34,271 nucleotides of DNA from Lentisphaerota bacterium (GTDB lineage: Bacteria; Verrucomicrobiota; Lentisphaeria; Victivallales; UBA1829): NCBI GenBank assembly GCA_015061565.1, contig SUWI01000023.1, forward strand, positions 1-34,271. Reading direction: 5' to 3'. The position numbers and the translations under genes are program-made. Under the pieces are notes generated by a model. It worked only from the letters and a program-made list of their open reading frames with translations, searched no databases and was not told the origin of the DNA. Shown here in pieces: positions 8,901 through 19,059 of this stretch. Within the stretch, counting starts at the first letter, position 1. Each line of letters starts with the position of its first letter.

Positions 8901-9901
8901 CCAATGAGGCGGAATACGATTACTTTTTCCGGGACTGGGTCACCTTGCCGGTCTGCATCTGGGGCTACCGGGAGGACGGTGTGCCGCATACGGATTATGC
9001 GTGCTGCGGCAGCACGGGCATCACTGACGTCCTGCTTTACAATCTGGCTGAATTGTTCAAGCTCAATCCGAAAATCGGCGGGATCTACAACGACTGCGCC
9101 CACAGCCGGGTCTGCGAAAATCCCAGACACGGCTGCGGCGGGATCGACGCCTTCGGTCAGAAATTCAGTTCGTCCACCCTGCTCGGACAGCGGGAATATA
9201 TGATGCGCGAATACAAACTGATCCGGCGTTACGGGAAAATCATGGTCAATCATGTCCCCGGCGCGGATATGGCGCCCTTTGTCCACGATTTTTCCGATCA
9301 TGTCTGGCCGGGCGAGGAATTCACCAATCCGTTCACAACCAATCCGGACTGGTTCTATTGTGAAAACATCCCGCTGGAACATTGGCAGTCGGCGATGAAC
9401 TGGAAGATCCGCGGTGTCAGCGTGATCCTGCTGCCGGAACCCGGCCGGGCGGCGAGCTACGCGCCGAATCTGAAAGCGCGCAAAAAAGATTTCCAGACCA
9501 ATCCGGAATGGGCAATTCGCACCATGACCCCGGTGCTGGTCCATGATGTCGGGATCTCGGCGGATTGCATTCAGCCCAGGACAGTGGACCGCTGGTGGAT
9601 CATCAAGGACCAGCTCAAGCTGGCGGAGGCCAAATTCCACGGTTATTGGTTCGACGGCACACTGAAATCCTCACAGAAGGGAATTCTGGTGAGCTGGTAT
9701 GAACTTCCGCCGGGAACACCCTACCGGTATCTGATCATCGCCGGCAATTTCAGCCGGAACGGACTGCCCGCCGGCATCGGAAAACTGCCGTGGAAATTCA
9801 CTGCCGTCCGGGAACTTTGGACGGATCGCGAGGTCAAGGAAAACGATCTCCGGACTATGCGGATCCCGGCGAACCATTTCCGGCTGTTCGGGATCCGGTG
9901 A
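5996..9901 (+). CDS. Giant secreted glycoside hydrolase-like protein (LamG, CBM9-like, DUF6067-like)
   Basis: This 1301-residue exported protein is probably a polysaccharide-degrading enzyme. A signal peptide (LKIFISGLLLLPFLIFA) opens it. Residues 22-245 look like a LamG/concanavalin-like sandwich (MKLYVDGILPKTVAW; LRIYNRPLSAKEIRNDYL). Residues 265-455 look like a CBM9-type module (GIRVDGRIDPAEWSDAA; FEIHL). Beta-rich modules fill residues 460-860. The rest resembles the catalytic barrel of DUF6067 proteins (GH123-related), with GGIYNDCAHSRVCENP and HGCGGIDAFG near residues 1030-1050 and VWPGEEF near 1105. Asp and Glu residues in these segments are candidate catalytic groups. An AAGGAAG site precedes the ATG, 21 bp after the pseudopilin gene. 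Substrate unknown. The family label rests on recalled motifs, so the exact GH family is uncertain. Confidence 0.7.
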   Translation: MLKIFISGLLLLPFLIFADDSLLFRADFDGFSVTADYAKGKKESMTFANPSLHLRMWEGITKKDNALVMDKTEECRYPMKDNFDPRQGTVSLWVAPLNWKTGNKFMEVFFWAQQKNFQIYIEKYVWGNHLYFYLKNDLAPGSKKAFSAVVLVDEKNWPLNKWHKLDAVWDRNGMKLYVDGILPKTVAWRKPEIRFDAPMEFPEPDPKGFFCLGKKSSGKDKEHRTAYDNLRIYNRPLSAKEIRNDYLKYAVSEFGSQRAQLTASIPRSEKGIRVDGRIDPAEWSDAAAVPVCQMCGCSKNKTQQINGKVYLKHDHENLYIACFSDVPAKKRVHRNRDGNLWEDDSFEIHLRSEKHNVSCQFIINANGTVFDAYNAVPKWNANLKSAAFAGPQSWSAELAIPLADLKLDPPDDSWTGNFYISSYLNRDPGAFGWAYAGGAYNSPKTFGRLLFPNAPVFLNIRKLGNFSSGQLDLELAKQPASLKVSAFYEQENGTRIEYNGDPGVTPWKTALPPGRQRLVVSARDPKGKTVGFFECFYYVNRPMELLFDCHPKENRIAVSVNLNNAGKKLLDRLSSGVGGTVRLRTESSGKECSRKDFTTRKSVFEVSLPLPDGLPQGNYRIETEIAGAVQLKESIRFRVPDMTPYKVRVGVDHTVPEPWTPVEKIDRTRFRVLDREYVFGTGPFPEQIVSRGLKLLTAAPELKIGRQKIEWDVPRIVKEYPDLIELSGKGQSQDFSFSWQGQLWFDGMYKVDWSMTPVTGKAEIAGMTLHFRMPREIGRYVFRQNYDKSLYKWKNDRIEWRFDPLKNPYGNLVWLSGIEKGLAWHSRSNANWLNTPGENNIILSRNDNGIGFCAKIISRQTEVKKTLAYTMVFQGTPSRSPLKNWRDHNYGGYRVPTMQNLQQGGGGDHVWQDYQTPQRWTTPSSHKPRWVDRYLKELEARRKKPPSWKTRSYLPYRGIPYTMPSHLGTNEAEYDYFFRDWVTLPVCIWGYREDGVPHTDYACCGSTGITDVLLYNLAELFKLNPKIGGIYNDCAHSRVCENPRHGCGGIDAFGQKFSSSTLLGQREYMMREYKLIRRYGKIMVNHVPGADMAPFVHDFSDHVWPGEEFTNPFTTNPDWFYCENIPLEHWQSAMNWKIRGVSVILLPEPGRAASYAPNLKARKKDFQTNPEWAIRTMTPVLVHDVGISADCIQPRTVDRWWIIKDQLKLAEAKFHGYWFDGTLKSSQKGILVSWYELPPGTPYRYLIIAGNFSRNGLPAGIGKLPWKFTAVRELWTDREVKENDLRTMRIPANHFRLFGIR

Positions 9902-9951
9902 CGCCCGGGCTTTTCCTTAATATAAAATTGCAAAAAACTGTTGTTCCGAAT

Positions 9952-9980
9952 TTGACAAACCGGATAACCGGGTGTATTGT
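9952..9980 (+). promoter_or_regulatory. nifJ promoter
   Basis: TTGACA (9952-9957), 17-bp spacer, TATTGT (9975-9980). The predicted start near 9986-9988 gives a leader of about 70 nt that begins with a long hairpin. Confidence 0.7.
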
Positions 9981-9984
9981 TCTA

Positions 9985-10013
9985 CTGTTTGATTTTAAAC
10001 CAGAATCAGACAG
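9985..10013 (+). promoter_or_regulatory. Hairpin near the predicted 5' end of the nifJ leader
   Basis: CTGTTTGATT (9985-9994) and AATCAGACAG (10004-10013) pair over ten base pairs with one G-U wobble and a 9-base loop. The stem begins within a few bases of the predicted transcription start. That fits a 5' stabilising stem-loop on an abundant mRNA, or an operator if read as DNA. The ribosome site is about 30 bases downstream and not included. Confidence 0.55.
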
Positions 10014-10059
10014 GTGACGTTTCATCTCTGTAACTGTAACCATAGTAAAAGGAGTAAAC

Positions 10060-13587
<3,528 letters not shown>

Positions 13588-13610
13588 TCCTGCCTGAAAG
13601 GGAAACCAGC

Positions 13611-13646
13611 CGCCGGACGGTCCGATGGATCGTCCGGCGTTTTTTT
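13611..13646 (+). terminator. Rho-independent terminator of nifJ
   Basis: CGCCGGACG (13611-13619) and CGTCCGGCG (13631-13639) form a perfect 9-bp GC-rich stem with an 11-base loop, directly followed by seven T (13640-13646). Confidence 0.92.
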
Positions 13647-13667
13647 GCCTGTTGATTTTAAAATATC

Positions 13668-13696
13668 TTGTAATTGATCCTGAATGGGTGTATATT
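13668..13696 (+). promoter_or_regulatory. Promoter of the MgtC-like gene
   Basis: TTGTAA (13668-13673), 17-bp spacer, TATATT (13691-13696). The leader holds a 5-bp hairpin (CCGGG at 13721, CCCGG ending near 13738) just before the GGAG ribosome site. Confidence 0.6.
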
Positions 13697-13752
13697 GTCA
13701 AGGTTGCAGATCATGATTAACCGGGATGGATTCCCCGGAAGGAGAATGGGAA

Positions 13753-14436
13753 ATGCCTATTGACATGAATTATAGTTTTCTGGCCCGTCTGGCCATCGCC
13801 GGCCTTCTGGGTGCCGCGATCGGATTCGAGCGGGAATGCCGCGCCAAGGAAGCCGGGACCCGCACCCATTTCCTGGTCGCGGTCAGCAGCTGTCTGATGA
13901 TGATCGTTTCCCAGTGGGGCTTTCAGGATATGACAGCTTTCGCCGGAAACGGTTTTTACCGCTGCGATGTCAGCCGCGTGGCTGCGCAGATCGTCTCCGG
14001 CATCGGTTTTATCGGCGGCGGCACGATCATGATGCAGAAACAGGTCGTCCACGGCCTCACGACGGCTGCCGGCCTCTGGACCGTCGCCGGCATCGGCATG
14101 GCGGTCGGCGGCGGGTTGTACGGCCTCGGGATTTCCGCCACGGTTTTTGCTTTGATCGGTCTGGAAGCGCTCCGGTTTTTCCTCCGCCGCTTCCGCACCA
14201 AATCCTGTTATATCGTTTTCATCACCAAAGACCGCAGCAAACTCATCGATGTCACCAATGAACTCAATGCCAACGATTATCATATCCTGAGCTATTCGGT
14301 CAGCAGTGAAAAAAGCGGCAATGAGGAATCGCTGAAAGTGAAAATGTGGCTCCGCGAACGTGTCCCCAACGGAGAGAATCAGATCCTCCGTTTCATGCAG
14401 CAGTTCCCAGGGATCGAAATCGAAAAAGTCGAATAG
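13753..14436 (+). CDS. MgtC/SapB family inner-membrane protein
   Basis: This is a predicted inner-membrane protein of 227 residues. The N-terminal half has several hydrophobic segments with the family signature LGAAIGFERECRAKEAGTRTH and glycine-rich GIGFIGGGTIMMQ. The C-terminal half (residues 145-227) is soluble and looks like the ACT-like domain of longer MgtC proteins. Family members are linked to magnesium limitation, ATP synthase control and intracellular survival; the role here is not shown by sequence. The ATG at 13753 is preferred because GGAG (13741-13744) lies 8 bp upstream; an ATG at 13726 would add nine residues. It stands between the nifJ terminator and the lipase-like lipoprotein gene 138 bp downstream. 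Confidence 0.88.
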   Translation: MPIDMNYSFLARLAIAGLLGAAIGFERECRAKEAGTRTHFLVAVSSCLMMIVSQWGFQDMTAFAGNGFYRCDVSRVAAQIVSGIGFIGGGTIMMQKQVVHGLTTAAGLWTVAGIGMAVGGGLYGLGISATVFALIGLEALRFFLRRFRTKSCYIVFITKDRSKLIDVTNELNANDYHILSYSVSSEKSGNEESLKVKMWLRERVPNGENQILRFMQQFPGIEIEKVE

Positions 14437-14574
14437 GCCCGGACTGCAGGCTGATTCTCCATAATCATCGTCTCGGAACTTGCGGCGCACGCGCTGCGTT
14501 TCCTCCGTAAGAAATCCGCGCCCGGAATAATGAACTGTTGAAAAAAGTAAAATAACAGACAGGGAATCGTGATC

Positions 14575-16542
14575 GTGAAATTTGATTTGAAACATTGTTT
14601 CGGTGTAGTCCTGTGCGGGACCGGACTGCTGCTGACCTCCTGCACGGTCTTCCGCGCCCGGGAAATCGATTTGGATAAACGTTCCCATCGGGAATCGAAA
14701 AGCTATTACCGGTTTACCGCCGGCGGCGGAGAAAACCTGTCATTCCAGAGCCAGAACTTTCTGTCCAGCAGCCTGCTGATGTCCGATTTTCACAGTGACG
14801 GGGAAAAGCTGGTCCGCAGACTGGCCATCCGGCAGGAAATGGAACCGTCCAGGATGCTGCTCTCCGTGCTCAGCGACGTCTGTTTCCAGCTCGCGCAGAA
14901 CGCATCCGACAAAGATGAGGCCCTGCGGTATGACCTGGCGGCAGTTTACTATTCGTCGGAACTGCTGTTCGATGAAAAATACCGGGACCGGAACCTGGGA
15001 AACTTCGATCCGTCCATCTACCAGACCGCCCGGATCTACAACGGCGCCCTGGCGCGGATCTATGCCGAACTGGTCCGCCGCGATCTTCTCCGGAAAGGAC
15101 AATACCGTCTGCAGACCGCCAACGGACGGGATGTCATTTTCGACCTTCCGCATTATGACCTGATCTATCCGGCTTCGGCCTATCAGAAATTCATGCTCTG
15201 TTCCGATTACCGGATCCGGAATCTTTCCCATTTCACCTATGAATTCGGCCTTGGAGTGCCGATCATCGCCCAGACCAACCGGCAGACCCGCTACAAGGCC
15301 CTGCTCACCGCCGCGCCGATCGCCCACGGTGCGACCGTATTTCTGCGCTTCACTCCGGCGGAAAAAGGGGACCCGAAGCGCGTCATGCACGCCCGGCTGG
15401 AATTCTACGACAATGACCGGATCCGTTCCGTTCAGGTCAACGGACAGAAAATCCCGCTGATTTTTGACTATTCCACTCCGTTCGCCTATTATATTTCCAC
15501 GATGCCGGACATGAATGTGGTGGATTACATGCTCAACCCCTACCGTTTCCAAAGCGGGCTTTACACGCTGGAACCGTACCAGCCGAACAAGATCCCCGTG
15601 GTGCTGGTGCATGGCCTGCTCTCCAGCATCCACACCTGGATGCAGATGGTCAACGCGCTCAAGAACGATCCGGAGATCCGCAAGCACTGTCAATTCTGGT
15701 TCTTCACCTATTCGACCGGCAATCCGATCCTGTATTCCGCCTCCATGCTCCGCAACAGTCTGCATAAAGTCCATGACGAACTGGCCACCACGCCCGAGGC
15801 GAAGGAAGCGTTCCGGCACATGGTCATCATCGGCCATAGTATGGGCGGACTGCTCACCAAAACCCTGCTGCAGGACCCCGGCGATATCCTGGTCCGCAAA
15901 GTTACCGGAAAACCCTGGACGGAAGTCGAAAAACTGTGCACCCCCGAACAGAAGAAAATGTTCGAGGACATAGTCCTTTACAAAAGCGTTCCGTTTGTCC
16001 GCAGGGTCCTCTTCCTGGCCGTGCCGCACCGCGGCGCGAACCTGGCGAGTTATTCTCAGGTCAGGACATTCGCCAGACTGATCGAACTCCCGGCCGATCT
16101 GGTCAAAGATGCAACCAGCGCGATGAAGACTTTAGCCCGTAAGAAGGATGGAGTCCCCATGTTAGAAACCCGGATCAAGAACGGACTGGAAGAACTCAGT
16201 CCGAAAGTCCCCACGCTGTGGGCACTCGACGCCATTCCGCTGCGCCCCGATGTGCCCCGTCACTCGATCATCGGCAACTGCAAGAAGGATACGCCCGGCG
16301 GCAGCGACGGCGTGGTCGAATATTCCAGTTCACACCGGGATGATGTCCGCAGCGAACTGGTGGTCAAGTCCGGCCACAGTGTCCAGATGAATCCCGTTGC
16401 GGTTTATGAAGTCCGGCGCATTCTGCTCGAACACCTGAAGGAAGAAAAGATCTGCGATTCGAAGCAGCTCAATCCAGCTCCACGCTCCAATGCTGAAAAG
16501 CCGGCGTCTCGTAAGGATGCGCCCGCCGCAGCGCGGCAATGA
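14575..16542 (+). CDS. Lipase-like alpha/beta hydrolase lipoprotein
   Basis: This predicted membrane-anchored serine hydrolase has 655 residues. A signal peptide ends in the lipobox LLTSC, so Cys21 is probably lipidated. Residues 25-330 form a region I do not recognise. The alpha/beta hydrolase core follows: oxyanion strand VVLVHGLLSSIHTW near 342, nucleophile elbow GHSMGG with Ser422, LAVPHRGA near 480, SDGVVEYSS supplying a candidate Asp, and SGHSVQ with His601. It likely cleaves esters at the cell envelope. I chose the GTG at 14575, 9 bp after GGGA; a GTG at 14569 is too close to that site. The last 25 codons (charged, alanine-rich) are antisense to the 3' end of the minus-strand gene at 16469, a 74-bp coding overlap. 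Confidence 0.83.
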   Translation: MKFDLKHCFGVVLCGTGLLLTSCTVFRAREIDLDKRSHRESKSYYRFTAGGGENLSFQSQNFLSSSLLMSDFHSDGEKLVRRLAIRQEMEPSRMLLSVLSDVCFQLAQNASDKDEALRYDLAAVYYSSELLFDEKYRDRNLGNFDPSIYQTARIYNGALARIYAELVRRDLLRKGQYRLQTANGRDVIFDLPHYDLIYPASAYQKFMLCSDYRIRNLSHFTYEFGLGVPIIAQTNRQTRYKALLTAAPIAHGATVFLRFTPAEKGDPKRVMHARLEFYDNDRIRSVQVNGQKIPLIFDYSTPFAYYISTMPDMNVVDYMLNPYRFQSGLYTLEPYQPNKIPVVLVHGLLSSIHTWMQMVNALKNDPEIRKHCQFWFFTYSTGNPILYSASMLRNSLHKVHDELATTPEAKEAFRHMVIIGHSMGGLLTKTLLQDPGDILVRKVTGKPWTEVEKLCTPEQKKMFEDIVLYKSVPFVRRVLFLAVPHRGANLASYSQVRTFARLIELPADLVKDATSAMKTLARKKDGVPMLETRIKNGLEELSPKVPTLWALDAIPLRPDVPRHSIIGNCKKDTPGGSDGVVEYSSSHRDDVRSELVVKSGHSVQMNPVAVYEVRRILLEHLKEEKICDSKQLNPAPRSNAEKPASRKDAPAAARQ

Positions 16543-16786
16543 CCTCCCGGAGTTTTTCTTCCGGAAAGATCATCTCCAGTTTCCATTCCGTGACGTGTTC
16601 CACCTGCCCGGCTGAACCCAGATACGGGCTGGAGCCGTCCAGCGGGCGGAACTGTCCCCGGCCGACCGTCTGAAAACAGCAGCAGTCGTAATTGCCGATC
16701 CTGCCCGCGCCGGCCTCGAACATGGCCTGTTTCACGGCCTCGGCATGGGTCTCCGGCACATATACATCGATCCGGCGGTATTTCAT
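16469..16786 (-). CDS. YqfO/NIF3-type PII-like domain protein
   Basis: This small cytoplasmic protein of 105 residues matches the PII/CutA-like insert of YqfO (NIF3 family), found here as a stand-alone domain. Recognisable parts are the first strand RRIDVYVPETHAEAVKQAM, the GAGRIGNYDCCCFQT segment, GQFRPLDGSSPY, EWKLEMIFPEEKL, and AHPYETPAFQ near the C-terminus, which is strongly conserved. The dinuclear-metal NIF3 domain is absent. Its biochemical role is unknown. It lies 22 bp downstream of the lipoprotein gene at 16809 and is probably co-transcribed. Its 3' end overlaps the convergent hydrolase gene by 74 bp, with both frames apparently genuine. Confidence 0.85.
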   Translation of the reverse strand: MKYRRIDVYVPETHAEAVKQAMFEAGAGRIGNYDCCCFQTVGRGQFRPLDGSSPYLGSAGQVEHVTEWKLEMIFPEEKLREVIAALRRAHPYETPAFQHWSVELD

Positions 16787-16808
16787 TTTCGCCCGCGGCA
16801 GAATCGCC

Positions 16809-17297
16809 TCAGAATTTCAGCACGACCGGTTTCTGTCCGAAGGTATTGAACACCGCTTCGGCATCCTTGAAATACAGGACCTGGGTATTGTCGTCTTCGA
16901 CCTTGTACATCTTTTTCAGTCCGGGATAGGCATCCAGCATTGCGGCTTTGGGCGCCATGCGGTTGTCATCCACGAGCTTGCCGGTAAGTCTCAGCCAGGT
17001 TTTTCCGTCGAAGGCGCAGAGTTCCACTTTCGGGTTCTTTTTGATCTGTTTGGAAACGTTCTTTTTCCGGCCGGTCTGGATATAGAGTTTGCCTTCGAAG
17101 ATCAGGATGGTGCCGAAGGGACGGACGCGCGGCTGGTCGCCGTCGACCGTGGCCAGATAATAGACCTGGGCATGTTTCAGGAAGTTATGGACCTTCACAA
17201 GTTTCGACTCTCTGGATTCCTCCGTGCTGGTGGTGGCGCAGCCGCAGATCGTTCCGAGCAGTAAAACGGCCATCGGGATCAAAAGTTTTCCGGTCAT
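16809..17297 (-). CDS. Lipoprotein with pyridoxamine 5'-phosphate oxidase-like split barrel
   Basis: This 162-residue protein pairs a signal peptide and lipobox (AVLLLGTICGC, Cys near 20) with a flavin-binding split-barrel fold. The fold is suggested by VHNFLKHAQVYYLATVDGDQ, PRVRPFGTILIFEGKLYIQT, KNPKVELCAFDGKTWLRLTG and a C-terminal strand AVFNTFGQKPVVLKF. Cytoplasmic relatives bind FMN or F420 and reduce or detoxify small molecules. Export as a lipoprotein is unusual for this fold. A good promoter lies upstream, and the YqfO-like gene follows after 22 bp. Cofactor and substrate are unknown. The ATG at 17297 has a GGAGAA site close upstream. Confidence 0.82.
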   Translation of the reverse strand: MTGKLLIPMAVLLLGTICGCATTSTEESRESKLVKVHNFLKHAQVYYLATVDGDQPRVRPFGTILIFEGKLYIQTGRKKNVSKQIKKNPKVELCAFDGKTWLRLTGKLVDDNRMAPKAAMLDAYPGLKKMYKVEDDNTQVLYFKDAEAVFNTFGQKPVVLKF

Positions 17298-17382
17298 GAT
17301 GAATTCTCCTCTTTTCCGTGCTGATCAAAACCGTCATCCGGAGCACGGTCTGCCGCGATGACAGCAAAATTCTACATCGGGC

Positions 17383-17411
17383 AATATAATTCGCATCCGC
17401 CATTCTTTCAA
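17383..17411 (-). promoter_or_regulatory. Promoter of the split-barrel lipoprotein gene
   Basis: On the minus strand: TTGAAA (17411-17406), 17-bp spacer, TATATT (17388-17383), a near-consensus promoter with a leader of about 80 nt. Confidence 0.72.
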
Positions 17412-17484
17412 GTGCGTTTTTACTGGTGCCGGAAAAAATGTAACAGGACAGTCGGAAAAACATGCGGGATTCCGGGATTCTCAC

Positions 17485-17513
17485 TTGATTTTTCAGATTT
17501 CACTGCGTAAATT
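17485..17513 (+). promoter_or_regulatory. Promoter of the 502-aa exported protein gene
   Basis: TTGATT (17485-17490), 17-bp spacer, TAAATT (17508-17513), followed by a ribosome site AAGGAG near 17527. The TTG of the -35 is in frame with the gene but is not its start. Confidence 0.65.
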
Positions 17514-17538
17514 ACCAAAACAACACAAGGAGCCTACC

Positions 17539-19047
17539 GTGAAAAAATCTGCCGTCTTTCTGCTGCTGAGTCTGTGTTCATCCGTTATTCTGTCCGGCGC
17601 CGAGCCGGATCTGACCGAAGGTCTGTGGCATGTTTCCATCCCGGAAAATTCCGGTGAAATCAAGCCAATGGGACCGTCCTTCCGTTTCAAAACCGACGGC
17701 ACGGCCGAACTGGTGTATTCCGAGAAAGTGCTCAAGCTAAAAGAACAGATGCGTCGGGATTACAAAAAACGCACGGGGAAAGATATCCAGGAGCCCCGGA
17801 TCGACTTCCGCTGGGAACGGCAGGACAATCTGCTCAAACTCCATGGGGAAAATTCCCGGCTCAAATTCAAGCGGACGGAAGTTTATGTGATCGGCAAATA
17901 TCCCGGTGTTCTGATGCCGCAGAACCGTAAGCAGCTTATCCTGCTCGCCCGCGACGGTGCGAAACTGCTGCCGGAACAGGCGAAAAAATTATTTAAGCGT
18001 GTAGAGGAAGCGACCCGTGACACGTTCGCCGACAAGTTGAAATTGCCGGAAAATGTCCGGCTGGCCGAACCGGAAAAAGAACTGTCCAGCGTGCATTTTT
18101 TCAACCGGTCCCATTGGCGCGACGCACCGGAGAAATCCTTTCAGCAGGAAGTGGTTTCCGCGATCGGCAAAGGTCCGAAACTCGCCGACGATGCCGACTG
18201 CCGGATCCCCGCGCTGGAAAAACTGCTGGCCCGGCCCGAAACCGAAGCGGTTTTTCTGCAATATCTGGCCTGCAATTCCGAATGGCGGTTATACCGCGAC
18301 CCCCTTAGCGGTCTTCACGCCGTCCGCTATTTCCGTTATCCGGACGGGACCATTGCAGCGTCCCTGAACCAGTTTTACGCCCACTTCCTGCCGACCGGAC
18401 CAAACGGGAAAAAAGTCGGGGATCCGGCGCTGGAATTCCAGTTCCGTTTCGAGATCGGGCTGGACGGCAGGGCATGGAACAGTTCGCCGTTGTTTCCCCG
18501 CGATAAAACGGAACATCGCGGCAATACCTGGCACACGCGTTTTTCCTGCGGCAAGGCGCTGGTGAATATTGTCGACCAGAGCAATTTTCCCGGACGCCAG
18601 ATGACGGCGGCAGCGCTCGCCCGCACCGAAAAGGAATTTTCGCAGCTGCCGGAAAACCTGAAAGACTGGAAAAAATGTCTTCCCGCCGACAGTTTCCGCC
18701 GGGGCGGACCCGATCTGATTTTACGGAACGGCATTCAGGGAGGGATTTATGAAGCCGCCGTCTGGTGCAATCCCGGCGAAAAGGGCTCGATTTACCTGAA
18801 AGCGTTCGAGATCACGAAAGGCACGCCGCTCTCGGTCGAACGGCTGAAAATGAGCTCAAACTGCATTCCCGGCTGGTCGGACGACCCGCGGGAACAATTC
18901 TTTTCCGCCATGAACTTCACCATTTACGAAGGACGGTGGGAGCAATATTACGGTGCGCGGTTCGAGATCTGGTTCCGGCCGGATTCGGGCGGCCCCGAAC
19001 GCAAGCTCTTCGAGAAAAATTACAAGATCCAGGGCTGGGAAAGATAA
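17539..19047 (+). CDS. Exported protein of unknown function, 502 aa
   Basis: I do not recognise a named family. The GTG at 17539 sits 7 bp after AAGGAG and opens a signal peptide (KKSAVFLLLSLCSSVILSGA, cleavage probably after SGA). There are no further membrane segments. Residues 25-130 look beta-rich and charged, with LWHVSIPENSGEI near the start. The middle contains a helical, lysine-rich stretch. The C-terminal 100 residues form a distinct module: GIYEAAVWCNPGEKGSIYLK, RLKMSSNCIPGWSDDP, FTIYEGRWEQYYGARFEIWF and KNYKIQGWER. I believe similar tails occur in other PVC-group proteins, but could not search. It is monocistronic, with its own promoter, and converges on tcdA 12 bp away. Confidence 0.7.
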   Translation: MKKSAVFLLLSLCSSVILSGAEPDLTEGLWHVSIPENSGEIKPMGPSFRFKTDGTAELVYSEKVLKLKEQMRRDYKKRTGKDIQEPRIDFRWERQDNLLKLHGENSRLKFKRTEVYVIGKYPGVLMPQNRKQLILLARDGAKLLPEQAKKLFKRVEEATRDTFADKLKLPENVRLAEPEKELSSVHFFNRSHWRDAPEKSFQQEVVSAIGKGPKLADDADCRIPALEKLLARPETEAVFLQYLACNSEWRLYRDPLSGLHAVRYFRYPDGTIAASLNQFYAHFLPTGPNGKKVGDPALEFQFRFEIGLDGRAWNSSPLFPRDKTEHRGNTWHTRFSCGKALVNIVDQSNFPGRQMTAAALARTEKEFSQLPENLKDWKKCLPADSFRRGGPDLILRNGIQGGIYEAAVWCNPGEKGSIYLKAFEITKGTPLSVERLKMSSNCIPGWSDDPREQFFSAMNFTIYEGRWEQYYGARFEIWFRPDSGGPERKLFEKNYKIQGWER

Positions 19048-19059
19048 GCCCGGAAAAGC

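Noticed and set aside
9900-9920. Terminator after the giant glycosidase gene
   Set aside because: GCCCGGGC followed by TTTT is a 4-bp palindrome with no loop, too small to call.
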